64,000 nucleotides of DNA from assembly GCA_003290165.1 (NCBI GenBank), contig QNQO01001830.1, forward strand, positions 1 through 64,000. Reading direction: 5' to 3'. How positions within the stretch are numbered: the stretch's first letter is position 1; every line of letters begins with the position of its first letter. This stretch comes from Berberis thunbergii (lineage: Eukaryota; Streptophyta; Magnoliopsida; Ranunculales; Berberidaceae). Made by a program: the position numbers and the translations under genes. The notes below the pieces were generated by a model. It worked only from the letters and a program-made list of their open reading frames with translations. It was not told the origin of the DNA and made no database searches. Below are positions 11,973 to 23,414 of this stretch, piece by piece.

Positions 11973-12447
11973 TGACGCTGGGCAGAATAGCGATTATCAT
12001 GCAGGTTAGTTCAACAGACAATTCACAAGGAATGATACAAGAGATTCGCCCAAAAATACAGAGAAAATAACTCTAATGTTCAATTAAATTTATTCAAATC
12101 CAAAAATCTCCCTAAAATTAGCCCACAAGCCGGGCTTTATAGCTAAAACTCATCAATATTGGAATTTTACCAAAAATAGCAACACCCCAATAATCAATAC
12201 TAAAACGAAATACGTAATAAAAGAAATAATCTGCCAAGAATCGGACCCAAATCGGGTTCAAAATCACTTCATAAACTATAATTGAAATATTATTATAAAG
12301 GAAAAAAAAACTACTAAAATTAACAATCAGTCTATTCCTAAAAGAAAATAATGCTTAATCCTAAAAGGAAACTAAAAGATTCCTAATTAAATTGAAATAT
12401 TTTTTCAAAGTTATTTAGTAAATAACTTTGTAAACCCTCCTGCATCA
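11973..12447 (-). repeat. 5' LTR of the non-autonomous element
   Basis: 475 bp, beginning TGATGCAGGAGG on the minus strand and ending CGTCA next to the primer-binding site at about 11958-11971. Confidence 0.85.
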
Positions 12448-12452
12448 CACAC

Positions 12453-13100
12453 CCTTATGAAAAAAGTTCAAAACTTTACTCGACATGTTTGAGTGCGCTA
12501 TAAAGGCGCAACCAGTACTAACTTTGTGTTGCATCTGTGACAATTATCATTGGATTTGTTGTAACCACTTGTGCTCAGTTACTTAGGCTGATCAAACATG
12601 ATTTGAAGTTTTTTTTTTACATCATCATTATCATTATTATTATTATTATTATTTTTTTTTTTTTCATTTTATTTCATTCATGTACTTTGATTTGTTGCTT
12701 CTATGTTTTGTACACTTTTGATATGCAACAGAATTAGACGCGTCTTTTACTTGTTTGGGTGGATGCTACTAGTATCTTAGATTTCACATATCCATATTTG
12801 CATTGTCTCTAACGTTGATCCACCTTCAGTTTTACTGATTAGCTTCACCATATTTATATCTGTGATTATATTGGTCTGAGATTAGCAAGGATGTACCAGG
12901 TGATACTAGGACTGGACAGATCTGCCCTTTAAAGCAAACTAACCAACTAAATCAAATTTGGTTAACTCACTTCTCAATTGAGGAGAGGCCTGTAGCTTAG
13001 AGGATCAGATGGTTATATGAGTGCATGGCAATCAATTAGTACGGTAAAAAAATATGTATATACATAACAATAAGGTGTAACTAACTTGATAGATAACCTA
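12453..13100. other. Intergenic DNA with T-rich low complexity
   Basis: A T/ATT-rich simple tract spans about 12610-12665. No reading frame of note was seen. Confidence 0.5.
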
Positions 13101-13105
13101 TGCAA

Positions 13106-13290
13106 TTTGTTGGGCTATTTGGAGAGCAAGGAACAATTGGATCTTCAAGAGTAAGGCATGTTTGCTAAGAAAATTTGCGAATGATGAGACCACCCTTAAT
13201 TAGCATTGGGATTCTGTATGGTGTATTTTTAGAAGGCTGGGCTTTGAAAATTTACAGATTGGGACGGTTAGAGGCCTCATTAACAAGTAA
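13106..13290 (+). pseudogene. L1-type LINE ORF2 3' fragment
   Basis: One frame reads AIWRARNNWIFKSKACLLRK followed, after one stop, by HWDSVWCIFRRLGFENLQIG. The WAIWRARNNWIF-type motif is typical of the extreme C-terminus of plant L1 ORF2 after the zinc-finger-like region. No poly(A) tail or flanking duplication was resolved. It is a short dead relic. Confidence 0.55.
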
Positions 13291-13639
13291 TCCATCATGA
13301 CCAATAAGATTTTACCATTTCTCTCACAAAACTAATTTGAAAGAAAATAAAATGAATATTTGATGACAATTGAATTATTAGAGGCAATGACTGTGGACAT
13401 ATTCAAATAGATAATATGGTTTTTAGTTGAGTTTAGAATTTGGTTTCTTCATTTCACTGTTACTTTGGTTCCTACGTTGTTCATGGTTTGGTTTCAACTT
13501 GAAATTGCAAACTGATCACTATCAATGGTTGACAGAAACGCAAACTGAATTTGCAAGGAAACATAACAAAATGAACCAACAAAGGCCATGCTAAACTGAC
13601 ATATGGAGCCGAACCGGCAAAAATATTTATTATCTATTA

Positions 13640-13640
13640 A

Positions 13641-13671
<31 letters not shown>
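13640..13671. repeat. (TA)n microsatellite
   Basis: About 25-30 bases of alternating TA lie immediately left of the TIR element. Confidence 0.9.
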
Positions 13672-14698
13672 CGGGTGGGATCCAGGGACAAACATTTGTG
13701 ACAAAAAACGCGATATATATCGTCGGATGGCATATCATCAAACAATTTTGATTTAGTCCTAATAACTAACTAATTGTTGATGTTAAAAGTTCCCCTATTT
13801 TCTCTCAAATCTTTTTATTACGGTAAAAAAATTTAACACAGAGTTTCTAAAAAAATTCAAATATATATTACGTTGAATTATCACAAAGTTTCCAAAAATA
13901 AATTACGTTGAATTAACACAGAGTTTCCAAACATTGAAACTTTGTGTTAATTTTTTTTGGCCCAACAATAGTGAAAATTCCATGCTTTTGATAGAAAAAC
14001 GTGCTTGGACCTCATATTCTCCGTTTCTCTCCATCCTTTGTCTCTTGATTCCCAATTTCAATGTTTTTCAGGGAGCTATTCTTGACAACCAAACACGACC
14101 CTAACTTCATAAAAAAATAAATAAAAATTATGCCAATTGTTTTACCAAAAAAAAAAAATGGAAAAGTAACTTGTGCAACAAAAAGGATGTCTTCCCTCCA
14201 TTTAGCTTCCCCTTCCTATCCTTCTCTGTTTGGCTCCCCATCTGAAGTCCCCATCTTCACTTCAAATCACCCACTCAATTTCTTATCCATGTCCGTCTAA
14301 TCCATTAATTCTTCCCAAATCACATTTTTGCAATTATGGTTACCAAGCATCCCTGACGCCTCAAATAGCAGATAAATGATGACTGGTCAGATTGTAAAAA
14401 TAACAAATAGAACTATGGATACTTTTACTCTGATTAGCTAAAAAAATATTCGGAAACCAAAATAGAGTGAACCCTGTAGAGAACATTCCGAAAAAAAGAA
14501 CAGTCAATTTTTTTTTGGTAACTCATGTTAATTTTTTTTACCATAATAAAAAGATTTGAGAGAAAATATGGGGATTTTTAACCTCAACAATTAGTTAGTT
14601 ATTATGACTAAATCTAATCCGTTTGATGATATGTCATCCGACGATATATATTGTGTGTCAATTTCTTTGTACAAATGTTTATCCCCAGATCTCACCCG
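13672..14698. mobile_element. Long-TIR element, Mutator-like (1.03 kb)
   Basis: Positions 13672-13830 and about 14530-14698 are inverted copies of each other over roughly 160 bp. The left end begins CGGGTGGGATCCAGGGACAA and the right end, minus strand, begins CGGGTGAGATCTGGGGATAA. Both contain GATATATCGTCGGATG-like and AACTAACTAATTGTTGA-like words. Flanking 9-mers TATATATAT and TGTATATAC match at 7 of 9, but the site is low-complexity, so the duplication is weak evidence. The interior (13830-14530) holds CT-rich leader-like sequence and a short transit-peptide-like frame. Long TIRs around host-like sequence suggest a Pack-MULE; two separate MITEs in opposite orientation are the alternative. 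Confidence 0.6.
14187..14300 (+). other. Short transit-peptide-like reading frame
   Basis: A 37-codon frame starts MSSLHLASPSYPSLFGSPSE and ends SMSV before a stop. It is rich in Ser, Pro and Leu with a single acidic residue, like a plastid transit peptide. CT-rich leader-like DNA precedes it (about 14030-14180). It lies on the same strand as the plastid-type gene at 16.7-17.9 kb, whose visible reading frame lacks an obvious N-terminus. It could be that gene's first exon or a captured exon inside the TIR element. No strong splice donor was seen. Confidence 0.3.
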
Positions 14699-14706
14699 TG
14701 TATATA

Positions 14707-16335
14707 CTAGGATATTTCTCGTGCCACTAACACGATAAAAGTATAAAATTTGTCAAAACATGATCACCCTTAAGTTTGCATTCTTCATACTTACGTGCCT
14801 AGAAAAATAAATAAATATCAAAATGTTGGGTATGAGAATCGAATTCATGTACTCTTGGTGCTTCAAGTTCTATACGGTCCGTTAGATTCTTATATTTGGG
14901 TAAATTCTAGTCGTAATTTTATCTCCAACCTCAAACACCATCCTGATTTGAAACTTAGATATGGTATTCCTCGTGCCATTGGCACTATCGTACGATGTTA
15001 AATATTTTTATCGCAGTTTATCTTTCGCAGAGCCTCTCAGAGCTTTTACCATGTTGAAAAATCTATCGGTATGCTTCTAGGGATTTTGGCTCAATATGTT
15101 ATTAGCATAGTTAAAAAAATAAAGATTGAAAAGCTTACATATCCCTTCAACGAGTAATTAAAAAATCTATGTAAATAAAACAAAGTGAAAAAATAAACAT
15201 TTTTTGCTATTTGAGATCGTTGGCATGACCATTTAACTTTTCAAATTTTTTGAGAAAAATTTTCAATCCCCCTTATTTCTTAACATTTAATGAAACACAA
15301 CGACAAAATCCACCTAATCAGATGACAATAATGTGTTTGAAACATATATATTATAAATTTGAAATAGGAAAGATTTGTAGAGATTATTAGGCTAGAGGCA
15401 TGGGAAAAGGAAAATAAAGAGTCGTGCAAGATGTGCAATACTTGTAAAGTTGCGTGGTAAATATATATGAATTGTTCCACAGAGGGAATTAGTTGATACA
15501 CTTGTCCACCATATGAAACTCAAATAAATAAGAATAAATGAGGAAGGAATTTAGCATGAGCGCATTTATTCAAATAATAATAGATGTTACCATAAAAAAG
15601 TTTTATCTAATAAATATATATTGTCATTCAAAACACGTGTCACTAATCATACCCCAAGGTTGTGGGACATGTACTATTACCACTAAGCATTTTTTTAATA
15701 TCTATCGTGACATTCATTTTTTATTATCCATTGCGACACTATATCAACTATAAATATTTGGTGTTTCTGTAACGGTAGTTTAAACTAAATTAATCAAAAA
15801 TTTTGTATGAAATTTTGACATTATACTTTATTATAGCATTACTCCACATGCAAAATGTTTGAGTTTGATAAATAAATAAATAAATTGATGTACTTAATGC
15901 CTAATCACCACCATCAACATTTGAAGAAAAATAAATAAATATCGAAATGTTGTGTATGAGAATCAAACCCATGCACTCTTATTGGGAATTGATTGAAGGT
16001 TAGATATAAATGCTAACTTTAAGTCTCAACCATTAGATCTTCATGTTTGGATAAATCTCAGCCGTCTTTTATCTCCCAAATAATGAAATACCTTTTTGAT
16101 TTGTAATATAGACTAGGGTATTTCTCGTGCCGTTGGCACAATAAAATTTTAACATGATAAATAGAATTATTACTTTAAATATCAAGATAAATAAATATTA
16201 TGGAAATCAAACTCATGCACTCTTGGTGTTTCAAGTTCTATACGATCTGTTAGATGTTTATATTTGGGTAAATCTCAGCCATCTTTTATTTTCAACCTCA
16301 AACACCATCCTGATTTATAATATATATATATATTT
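14707..16335 (-). mobile_element. Cluster of Helitron-like 3' ends and related repeats
   Basis: On the minus strand, sequence ending at 14707 and at 16113 has a short hairpin near GTGCC..GGCAC, a spacer of about 10 nt and a terminal CTAG, followed by T. This is the layout of a Helitron 3' terminus. A third hairpin copy lies near 14970. Related sequence recurs three times (about 14790-14960, 15920-16110 and 16180-16320), sharing words such as AATAAATAAATAT, CATGCACTCTTGGTG and TTTGGGTAAATCTCAGCC. No Rep/helicase gene and no clear 5' TC end were found. These look like small non-autonomous copies inserted beside each other. Confidence 0.45.
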
Positions 16336-16695
16336 GAACAAATAAAGATATGAATCAGTTTAGTTTGGTTTGGTTTCCCATATTTTTTTTCAAACTAAAA
16401 CTGAAAATCGAACTGATCACTTTGGTTTCAAAAGTTACAAACTGAATTCGAAACAAAACCAAACCTAATTGGTCAATTTGGTTTGGTTCGGGCAGTTTAG
16501 TCAGATCATTTGGTTTTTGTTCAGCCCTATTTGTTCCACCAATTAGGTCACTCCTTCAAAATTAAAGCCACATGTATAATGCTAACATTTAGCGTCCTTT
16601 GTCCAACTATCCGAAGTATGATATTATTTAGTGCATATGAATTAATTCACTGTTAGAGAATCACACCTTAATCCTAGCTTTATTTATATTGAGGT

Positions 16696-17927
16696 ATGTT
16701 TTATGTGTCGGATGCACAACACAAGTTATGTGGCGGACGCTGTGCGAGTAGTACCAATATGCTGCAAGCAACTTCTGTAAGAGAAGAGAAAGCCAAAACT
16801 GAAATTCTCCCCAAAGAAAATAAATTATCTGCAAACTTAGAATCCTTATTCAGAAATAAACTTTCTCTTGACTGGAGTTTTGAATTGTTGCAGGCTTCTC
16901 CATTTAAATCTCTTGAGAAGGCCATTGGTGGGTTAGGGGGGTTAAGGAAGGAGCTGACGGTGCAGGATGTTGTGCGAGAGCAAATGCGAAGAGAAGAGCT
17001 AGGTGACTATGGAGGTGATGGTGGAAGCCCACCAGGTGGCAGTGGTGATGGCCCTCGTGGTTTTGGTGGTTCAGCTGATGAAGATGGTGGGGCGTTAGGT
17101 GAACTATTGCAAGTGGTTTTAGCAACTATTGGTTTTCTCTCCGTGGTAAAAAACCTGAACTTAATCTCAATGATTTTAACTTCAGCATAGACTATAAAAA
17201 CACTTTTGAATCATTTCATGTCTGGAGCAAGACTTGAGATGCATTAGGCTTGCATTTAACCTGCCTTTGTATAGAGCTCACATCATCTGCGATGTCAATC
17301 TTGGCATCGACTTATTAGCTTTAGTCCGATTAAGTTATTAGCAAAAGTTGTCTTTGAAATGTTTTTGCTAGTAGTTTGTTAGTAATGCAATTTAGACATG
17401 TATACTAGAGATTGTAGTATGTTGTATATGCAATATGGACCAAGGAAACTACTTGGGCCAAGCCAAGTGCAGACTAGAACCCCTCCCCCCAAAACTCCCC
17501 TCTCCCTTTGGATTTCTAGGTATCTTGAGCTTTTTTGCAAAAAGTATCCACAGCTTTCATAGATGGTGGTGTTTCAATGGTTAAGCAGTTGGACGTATGA
17601 CATGCTTACAGTTAAAAATTCTGTACCCCTTTGGTTTTTTGGCAGTATATATACATACTTCATGGCGAGGAGTTAAGTCGATTATTGAAGGACTTTATAT
17701 GGTATCTGATCAACGGAAGGAAAAGTGTGCGGTTAACAAAAGCTATGGACGAATGGGAGGGTTGGTATGATTATCTAACTAGGAAAAAAGTGAAACAGAA
17801 TCTTGCGCTGGAGCGTGTAATCATCAAGACCCGAACGTTGTATGATAAACCCAAGAAATCTAAGAAGGCCCGTCCAGCTAAGAATGCCCGGCGGCGGCGT
17901 AGGTACCTCCGTCCAGCAATGAATTAG
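16696..17927 (+). CDS. Probable plastid membrane protein, uncharacterised (5' incomplete)
   Basis: Two exons are visible: up to 17145 (donor GTG|GTAAAA) and 17646-17927 (acceptor GGCAG|TAT), joined in phase 0 by a 500-bp GT-AG intron. The product contains SPFKSLEKAIGGLGGLRKEL, a helical LTVQDVVREQMRREELGDYG, a glycine-rich linker and a hydrophobic segment LLQVVLATIGFLSV-YIYILHG across the splice junction. After GEEL it ends in a basic tail (KPKKSKKARPAKNARRRRR). This layout fits a conserved plant chloroplast glycine-rich protein with one membrane segment; the function is not known to me. An in-frame stop lies just before the ATG at 16696, so translation may start there or, more likely, an upstream exon joins near 16693-16725. 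Repeats fill the region upstream. Confidence 0.7.
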
Positions 17928-18779
17928 TAACATTGACAATGTGGATAGTTCAAGCACGGAATTCTCAACAGTAACAATTATGCCAAGGTTGTTTCTAAGG
18001 CATCCCATCCTTGTAGTTTGCAGATTGATGAACATATTCTATTTTAGTGAACCAAAGTTATTCTGTCAAGGATCTGTTTCTGATTATTTTTTTATGAACA
18101 TTTTAGACTTTACTGCATTCTTCTCATAATGCTTATGCAACCAGTGTATTGTTTTGTTAGACATGTTAAGCAGTTAAGACCGAAATGAGATCCCTTAATT
18201 CAGCATATCGATGTTTCAAGTGTTTGACAAAATCCCGCTGAACATGACATAGCTGCCCTCCTTAATTAGCAAATGCGCGGACTCAGTAGCATGAATTCAC
18301 GAATGACTTGGATTGAAATTCGTTCTCAGTGAATACATTTTCTTCAGAACTGTCATATTAACTACAAAATACTACCTACTTTTCAGTTGTTTAAACAGAA
18401 TTGAAGATTATACTACTACTACTGCTAAGCTTTTATTTTTATTTTTGTTATTTCATTTTGGTTTCAGACAATTATAATTTTGGTTTAACAAACCGAAGAA
18501 ATGGGAAGTTTCTAGATGTACCCCAATGGAATACTTTGCTTACCCACTTTTGTTTTTTTAAAAGATAAGTATATGAAGACTTATTTTTTTGTTAAAAGCC
18601 TTGGGCAATATAAAAATATCTACTAGCTATTACAACAAAGTTTACCGGCATCCGATGTCAAGCGATGAACCTTACCATTAAGATCTCTAGAAATATATCT
18701 ACATTACCAAAAAGGTAGCATAAGAAACATACGTTTAATATTACAGATAAGAGGACGCCAAACCCAATGCATGGTAGAG
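17928..18779. other. 3' flank and intergenic DNA
   Basis: Presumed 3' untranslated sequence of the plastid-type gene, followed by AT-rich DNA. No other reading frame of note. The 3' end of the adjacent minus-strand LINE may reach into about 18600-18780, but no poly(A) tail was fixed. Confidence 0.4.
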
Positions 18780-21700
18780 AGCTGTTGAGAGTTGCCATCT
18801 TGGATGAGGTCTAAAAGGGTTGCCAAGACTCCCAAAGTTTATTACAATGTAATACAAAGGTCATAGGGGAGACTTTGGTTTTGTTGAAAATATTTTGATT
18901 ATGCAAATACCAGATAGTTGCGAGGATGGCAGTGAACTTGGAAAACATCTTATCAGAATTTAAAACATGAGTTTTAACAAAATCCCACATGAATTCAAAA
19001 ACTCTCAGAACATAGTGAAGGTTGAGAGTTGGGGCTGCCCAATTAATGGGGAGAGGAGAAAGGAGCCAAAATCGGGAAATGATAGGGCAGAAGAAGAAAA
19101 TATGAAGTACATCTTCCTTCTGGGCTTGACAAAAGGTACAACTGTCCTCAATGGGGATATGGATCCTCACTAACTTGGCTTTTGTGGAAACAAATTATGG
19201 CTAATCTTCCAAAGGAGAAACAAAGCACTTGGAGAGGTTTTGATTCTCCAGATGGATCTCAAAAGTTTAGAGCCGATGGCGGGAGGGGGAGCATGGAAGT
19301 AGAATTTTCCAAATGACTCATGGTGAAAGCCCATGTCGCACTTTTGACTGAGAAAAATTCTCTTTTGTCGAAAGTCCAAAGCAGTTTGTCAGGATTGGCA
19401 GAGGGTTGGATTACAATATCTTGAATATCCCTAGCCACCGGACTAAAAAAAAGAGTTGATAAGATCCGAATTCTGGTTGAGTGAACCTCCAGGAGTAGAA
19501 ATCCAAAGGTCTTAGATAGAATGAGGAAAACTGGGATCAGTAGAGTCAGGAACACACTCCGCGAGAACAATATCGGGTTTGACCTAGCAATCCAGCCAAA
19601 TGTTAGTTTGGTTTCCAGATATGATTTACCATATAAGAAATCGTTTCATTTTGAGAAGGGTTGTTAGGTTCCCTCTCCAAACGAAAGAAGGCAATGAGGG
19701 GTGCCTACCTAATTGGAAAATACTCTTGTCTCGGAAATATAGTGCCTTGAATTGGTGGGTTCGGTGTTGTTGAGGCAAGGAGATGGCATTCCAAATGTTA
19801 TAAGACAAGATTTATGTTCCTACAAGAAGGAATATTGAGACCCCCAAGAATTCGGGGTAGATAAACCCAATCCCAAATACAAAGATGTTTGGCCTTACTC
19901 TCTACCGCACCATTCCACCAAAAATCTTTGGCGAGGTGGTCCAATTTTGTAGAGACGGAGCAAAGCAGTAGAAATATTTGCATAGTGTAAATTGGGATCG
20001 CGTTGAGAACTGATTTAATCACAGTACGACCCACTTGAGAAAGGATTTTGGCTTTCTAAGAATAAAGTTTAATATTAACTTTGTCAATAAGGAATTGAAA
20101 GTCTGTTGCTTTCTTTTTGGAGAGCAGAAGTGGGATCCAAGATATTTATCTTTGGGATTATAGCTCCTAGTGCCCAAGATCCCATTAATCATCTTAGCAT
20201 GTCTAGGATGCACGTTGGAGCTATAATAGACTGAAGACTTGTCATAATTTACTCCTTGTCCTGAAGCTAGACAATATTATTGTAGAATCTCTTTGACTGA
20301 ATGTGCTTTAGCTAAAGAGGCTCTGCAGAAAAACATCAAATCATCCTCATAGAGCAGATGACTGAGCGAAGGAGAATGTCTCCGGAGTTTGATACCTTGT
20401 ATTCTGCCTTGTAATTCAGCCTTATGGAGCAGCCGAGATAGAACTTCTGCTCCCAGCAAGAAAATGTAAGGAGATAGTGGGTCACCTTGACGGATGCCTC
20501 GAGATGGCTAAATAGGGTGAAGATAGGGTGAAGAGGGGAGCCATTGAGAAACACTTGGAGAGAGGTCGTGGAAACACATTGATTGATCAGTTAAATCCAT
20601 CTTTCTGCAAAGCTGAGCAGCTTGAGCACTTGGGCAGAAAAGACCATTCAACCCTATCATAGGCTTTTTCTTTCGAAAATGTTTCATTTGATAGAAAGCT
20701 TCATGCGCAAGGCTAACACTATCCACTATTGAGCACCCTCGTAGAAAGCTCCCTGGTTAGAGAAATAATGTTAACTAGTAAGGTTTGAGACGGTTGGCCA
20801 AGATTTTGGATATCACTTTATAAATCACAATGCAAAGGCCTATAGGGCAGAATTTATCTGGCGAGATATGATTGCCCACTTTAGGGATCAGGGAAATGAA
20901 AGTTTCATTCAACCTAGGATTTATCTATTTGGAAGTGAAAAAGTGTGTGACAACTTCTATGACATCCATTTTATAATATTCCAGTAATATTGAAAGAATG
21001 CATGAAAACCGTCGGCCAGGAGCTTAGTGGCCACCCATATAAAAAAAACAACCACTTGTATATCTGCCTTAGCGGGGATTGCTAGTAGAGCTGCATTATC
21101 CTCTTCAATGATGATCAGACTAAATAAGGCTTGATTCCTAGGATCAGGAGAAGGATTTGAAGATTGAAATACATTGGAGAAATAGTCATTGATCGTGGCT
21201 CCAACAGCTTCTGGTGTGGAGTGCCAAACATAGTTGTCATCTTTAAGATGCAGAATCAGATTTCGTTTCCTCTTAAGCAATGAGGTAAGATGAAAGAATT
21301 TGGTATTCTTGTCACTGTCTCTGAGCCAGGAGACGCTCGATTTATTTCGCCAAAACATCTCCTCTCGAAGTTGAAGTTTCGAAAGACACTCTTCCAGCAA
21401 AGAGATGGCTGTGGCATTGTCCTATGAAAGAGGATCATTTTGGAGCTTATCTAAGAAAGAGAGAATGTCATAAATGCACAACTGAATGTTCTTAAATTCT
21501 CTCTTGTTCCACCTAGTGAGACTGTAACTAAGCTTCTTGGCTTTGAGATGGATATTATGAGCTGGAGAGGGGTGTTGTCTAGGGGCCCAATTGGTTTGAA
21601 TCACCAGCCTGCAAGATGGATTTCTAGTTCACATATGAATTTTTTTGAAAGGTTTTGGATTAGGGCTGGAATTCGAGACTAACTGAAGGGAGATAGCCCT

Positions 21701-21960
21701 ATGGTCCGAAGAAGAAGTGTGGCTTGTACGAGTAGAAGCAGATGGAAACAAGTCTAAACACTCAGTCGAAGCAATCATATGATCAAGTTTAGCCTTAACC
21801 CCATTTTTGTCTTTTCTCTTGTTGTTCCAAGTGAATTGAGAGTCGTTTAAGAGGAAATCCAACATTTGATGATTGTCAAGAAAATTTTTGAGGTGTCTGA
21901 AACTATGAAATGGATTATATTTAGGATTGTCATGGGCATTTGGTGGTTTAGCTCGCGGAA
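18780..21960 (-). mobile_element. L1-type LINE, 5' truncated and decayed
   Basis: Minus-strand fragments follow the order of plant L1 ORF2. They are the endonuclease C-terminus with FTWNNKR and SDHRAISL (21629-21865), the linker with WLRDSDKNTKFFH (about 21330), the reverse transcriptase with LLYEDDLMFF (about 20340), the connection with KYLGSHFC and DFWWNGA, and the C-terminal zinc-finger-like CTFCQAQKEDVLHIFFFCP (about 19110). ORF1 and the endonuclease N-terminus are absent, the 5' truncation expected of incomplete target-primed reverse transcription. Many stops and frameshifts make it inactive. The usual YADD is YEDD here. Confidence 0.85.
20277..20726 (-). pseudogene. L1 reverse transcriptase core fragments
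   Basis: Part of the LINE at 18.8-22.0 kb. The pieces include VSLAHEAFYQMKHFRKKKP (20640-20726), the GSPLHP block and LLYEDDLMFF, where the metal-binding motif has Glu in place of Ala. Frames change several times within 450 bp. Confidence 0.75.
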
Positions 21961-22065
21961 TGTGACAATCCTTTGGTAGTCTCTATAATCTCTAATTCAG
22001 ACTTGAACTCAACTATGGAAAAATTATAGTTTGCACATATGGAGGTAGTTTTCATGACTTCCATC

Positions 22066-22637
22066 CAAGGAATGAGATTTCATCGATAATTTAATTTTTT
22101 TGGAATTTTGAAAAGAAAAATGGAAAATTTTAATTTTACATTTTTTCAAGGGTTTTTTTGAGGTTCTTTTCGTTAATTTCAATGTTTTTTCATAAATTTT
22201 GTAAAAATAAAAAAACCAACTACCAAAAGTTCCATTTTTCCAAGAGTTTTTTTTAAAAAATTTCGGAGTTTTTTTCATAACATTTCGAGGTTTTTTCTAA
22301 TTATCATTTCTTTTAATTATTTATTAATTTTTGGAACCACCTCCTTGATTTTCTAATTAGCATCTCTTCTAAGTGTATACTGGTTTTTGAAACCACCCCC
22401 TAATTTTTAATCATATATAGATTCATGTTTTTTTTTTCATTTCTTGGTATTTAGGCTTCATTTAATGTGTTTGCATCTTATTTTTTTCACATTTTTCATA
22501 TACCCTCGAAGTTTATTATATATTTCATGCATTCTCAAAATTTTTACATTTTTTCTTTACACACCGAAATTTTTCTCGAAATATTTTTTACTATCAAGAG
22601 ACGGAAATTAACTCGAAAAACGAAATCACAATCCTTG
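22066..22637. mobile_element. hAT-type MITE (572 bp)
   Basis: The left end is CAAGGAATGAGATTTCATCG and the right end, minus strand, is CAAGGATTGTGATTTCGTTT. Flanking 8-mers CTTCCATC (22058-22065) and CTTCCGCC (22638-22645) match at 6 of 8. The interior is AT-rich with many AAAATTT and TTTTTCG words and no gene. A relative with the same ends lies at 31881-32302. Confidence 0.6.
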
Positions 22638-22645
22638 CTTCCGCC

Positions 22646-22993
22646 TAAGTAATCATTGCAGTAATATTGAAATGGTTCCTCACTTATTAGATTTTGGAGT
22701 TTGCTACTTGAATTTGCAATTATGGAGTTCTTTATAATCGAATGACAGAGAGTGCATTAAGCGCGTTTCCTTCGAAATCATTAGTATTCATCTAGCAAAC
22801 TATTAATGCAGTCCACACTCAACCGTAATTATCTTCAATTGTGATGTCTCAAATCCTTCCCAAACTGTGACTCACATTTTGAACCAAACTCAGGTTACAT
22901 GTCACAATACACATCGCAGAGACATATTGCAGTAAACTCAGTTAGACTGTAAATCCAAAGCTTCTCACTTAAGACATACAAACTGTATCAGAT
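22646..22993. other. Intergenic DNA, 3' flank of a minus-strand gene
   Basis: No reading frame. It probably includes the 3' untranslated region of the gene whose stop lies at 22994-22996. Confidence 0.4.
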
Positions 22994-23414
22994 TTAAAAG
23001 TAAATATTACGCAGATCATCAAAATAAATTGGCAAGGGGAGATCAACATCTAGAGTGAGTTGTATTGTCGAAACCCCTCTCTTGCCAATGCTGTCTGTAG
23101 CCAACACCTCAATTTCAAATTGACTGTAATGTCAGTGGTTAAGAGATTATTGATCATTAGTAAGAACTGTGATTCTTATGGAAAAAAGGATTCTGGTTTT
23201 CGTCATCTGTTCCATTAACCCTAGTGGAATGGACATAACAGATTCCGTGTATCATATTTTCTCAAGTTTCTAAAAGCCATCAAATCTAGCGCTACCAGTA
23301 TTCTACATAATTAGCATGCAACTGCCACTTAGCTGATCTCCATCCACCCACCATCCTCCTCATTAGAGTTGACATGGACTCTGGTATAACAACAGTGTTC
23401 CATCCATTATGATC
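22994..23414 (-). CDS. Terminal two exons of an unrecognised host gene
   Basis: Two minus-strand exons join in frame: 23414-23296 (acceptor CAACAG|GATC, donor ACTG|GTAGCG) and 23123-22994 (acceptor TTACAG|TCAA), separated by a 172-bp intron. The joined peptide starts DHNGWNTVVIPESMSTLMRR, passes through WRSAKWQLHANYVEY, then CQFEIEVLATDSIGKRG, and ends LPLPIYFDDLRNIYF before TAA. Both exons are free of stops in the one frame fixed by the splice sites, and codon use looks natural. I do not recognise the family. Earlier exons should lie to the right, but a chromovirus fills 24034-29998 and none was identified. The gene may have a very long intron or be cut off. Confidence 0.55.

Larger units (their letters stand above)
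10126..12447 (-). mobile_element. Non-autonomous gypsy-type LTR element (2.3 kb)
   Basis: The element runs TG to CA and is flanked by the 5-bp duplication CACAC (10121-10125 and 12448-12452). The LTRs are 10126-10657 and 11973-12447. The primer site lies just inside the right-hand LTR and reads TGATATCAGAGC on the minus strand, close to the initiator-Met tRNA complement, so the element points to the minus strand. The interior of about 1.3 kb holds only part of gag, a stretch of unrelated GC-richer sequence and a short tail resembling the end of pol. It has no protease, reverse transcriptase or integrase, so any movement would have depended on a related complete element. Confidence 0.85.

Noticed and set aside
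17558..17640. tRNA-like look (GGTGTTTCAATGGTTAAGCAG) inside the intron
   Set aside because: No matching acceptor stem or T-arm was found. It is ordinary intron sequence.
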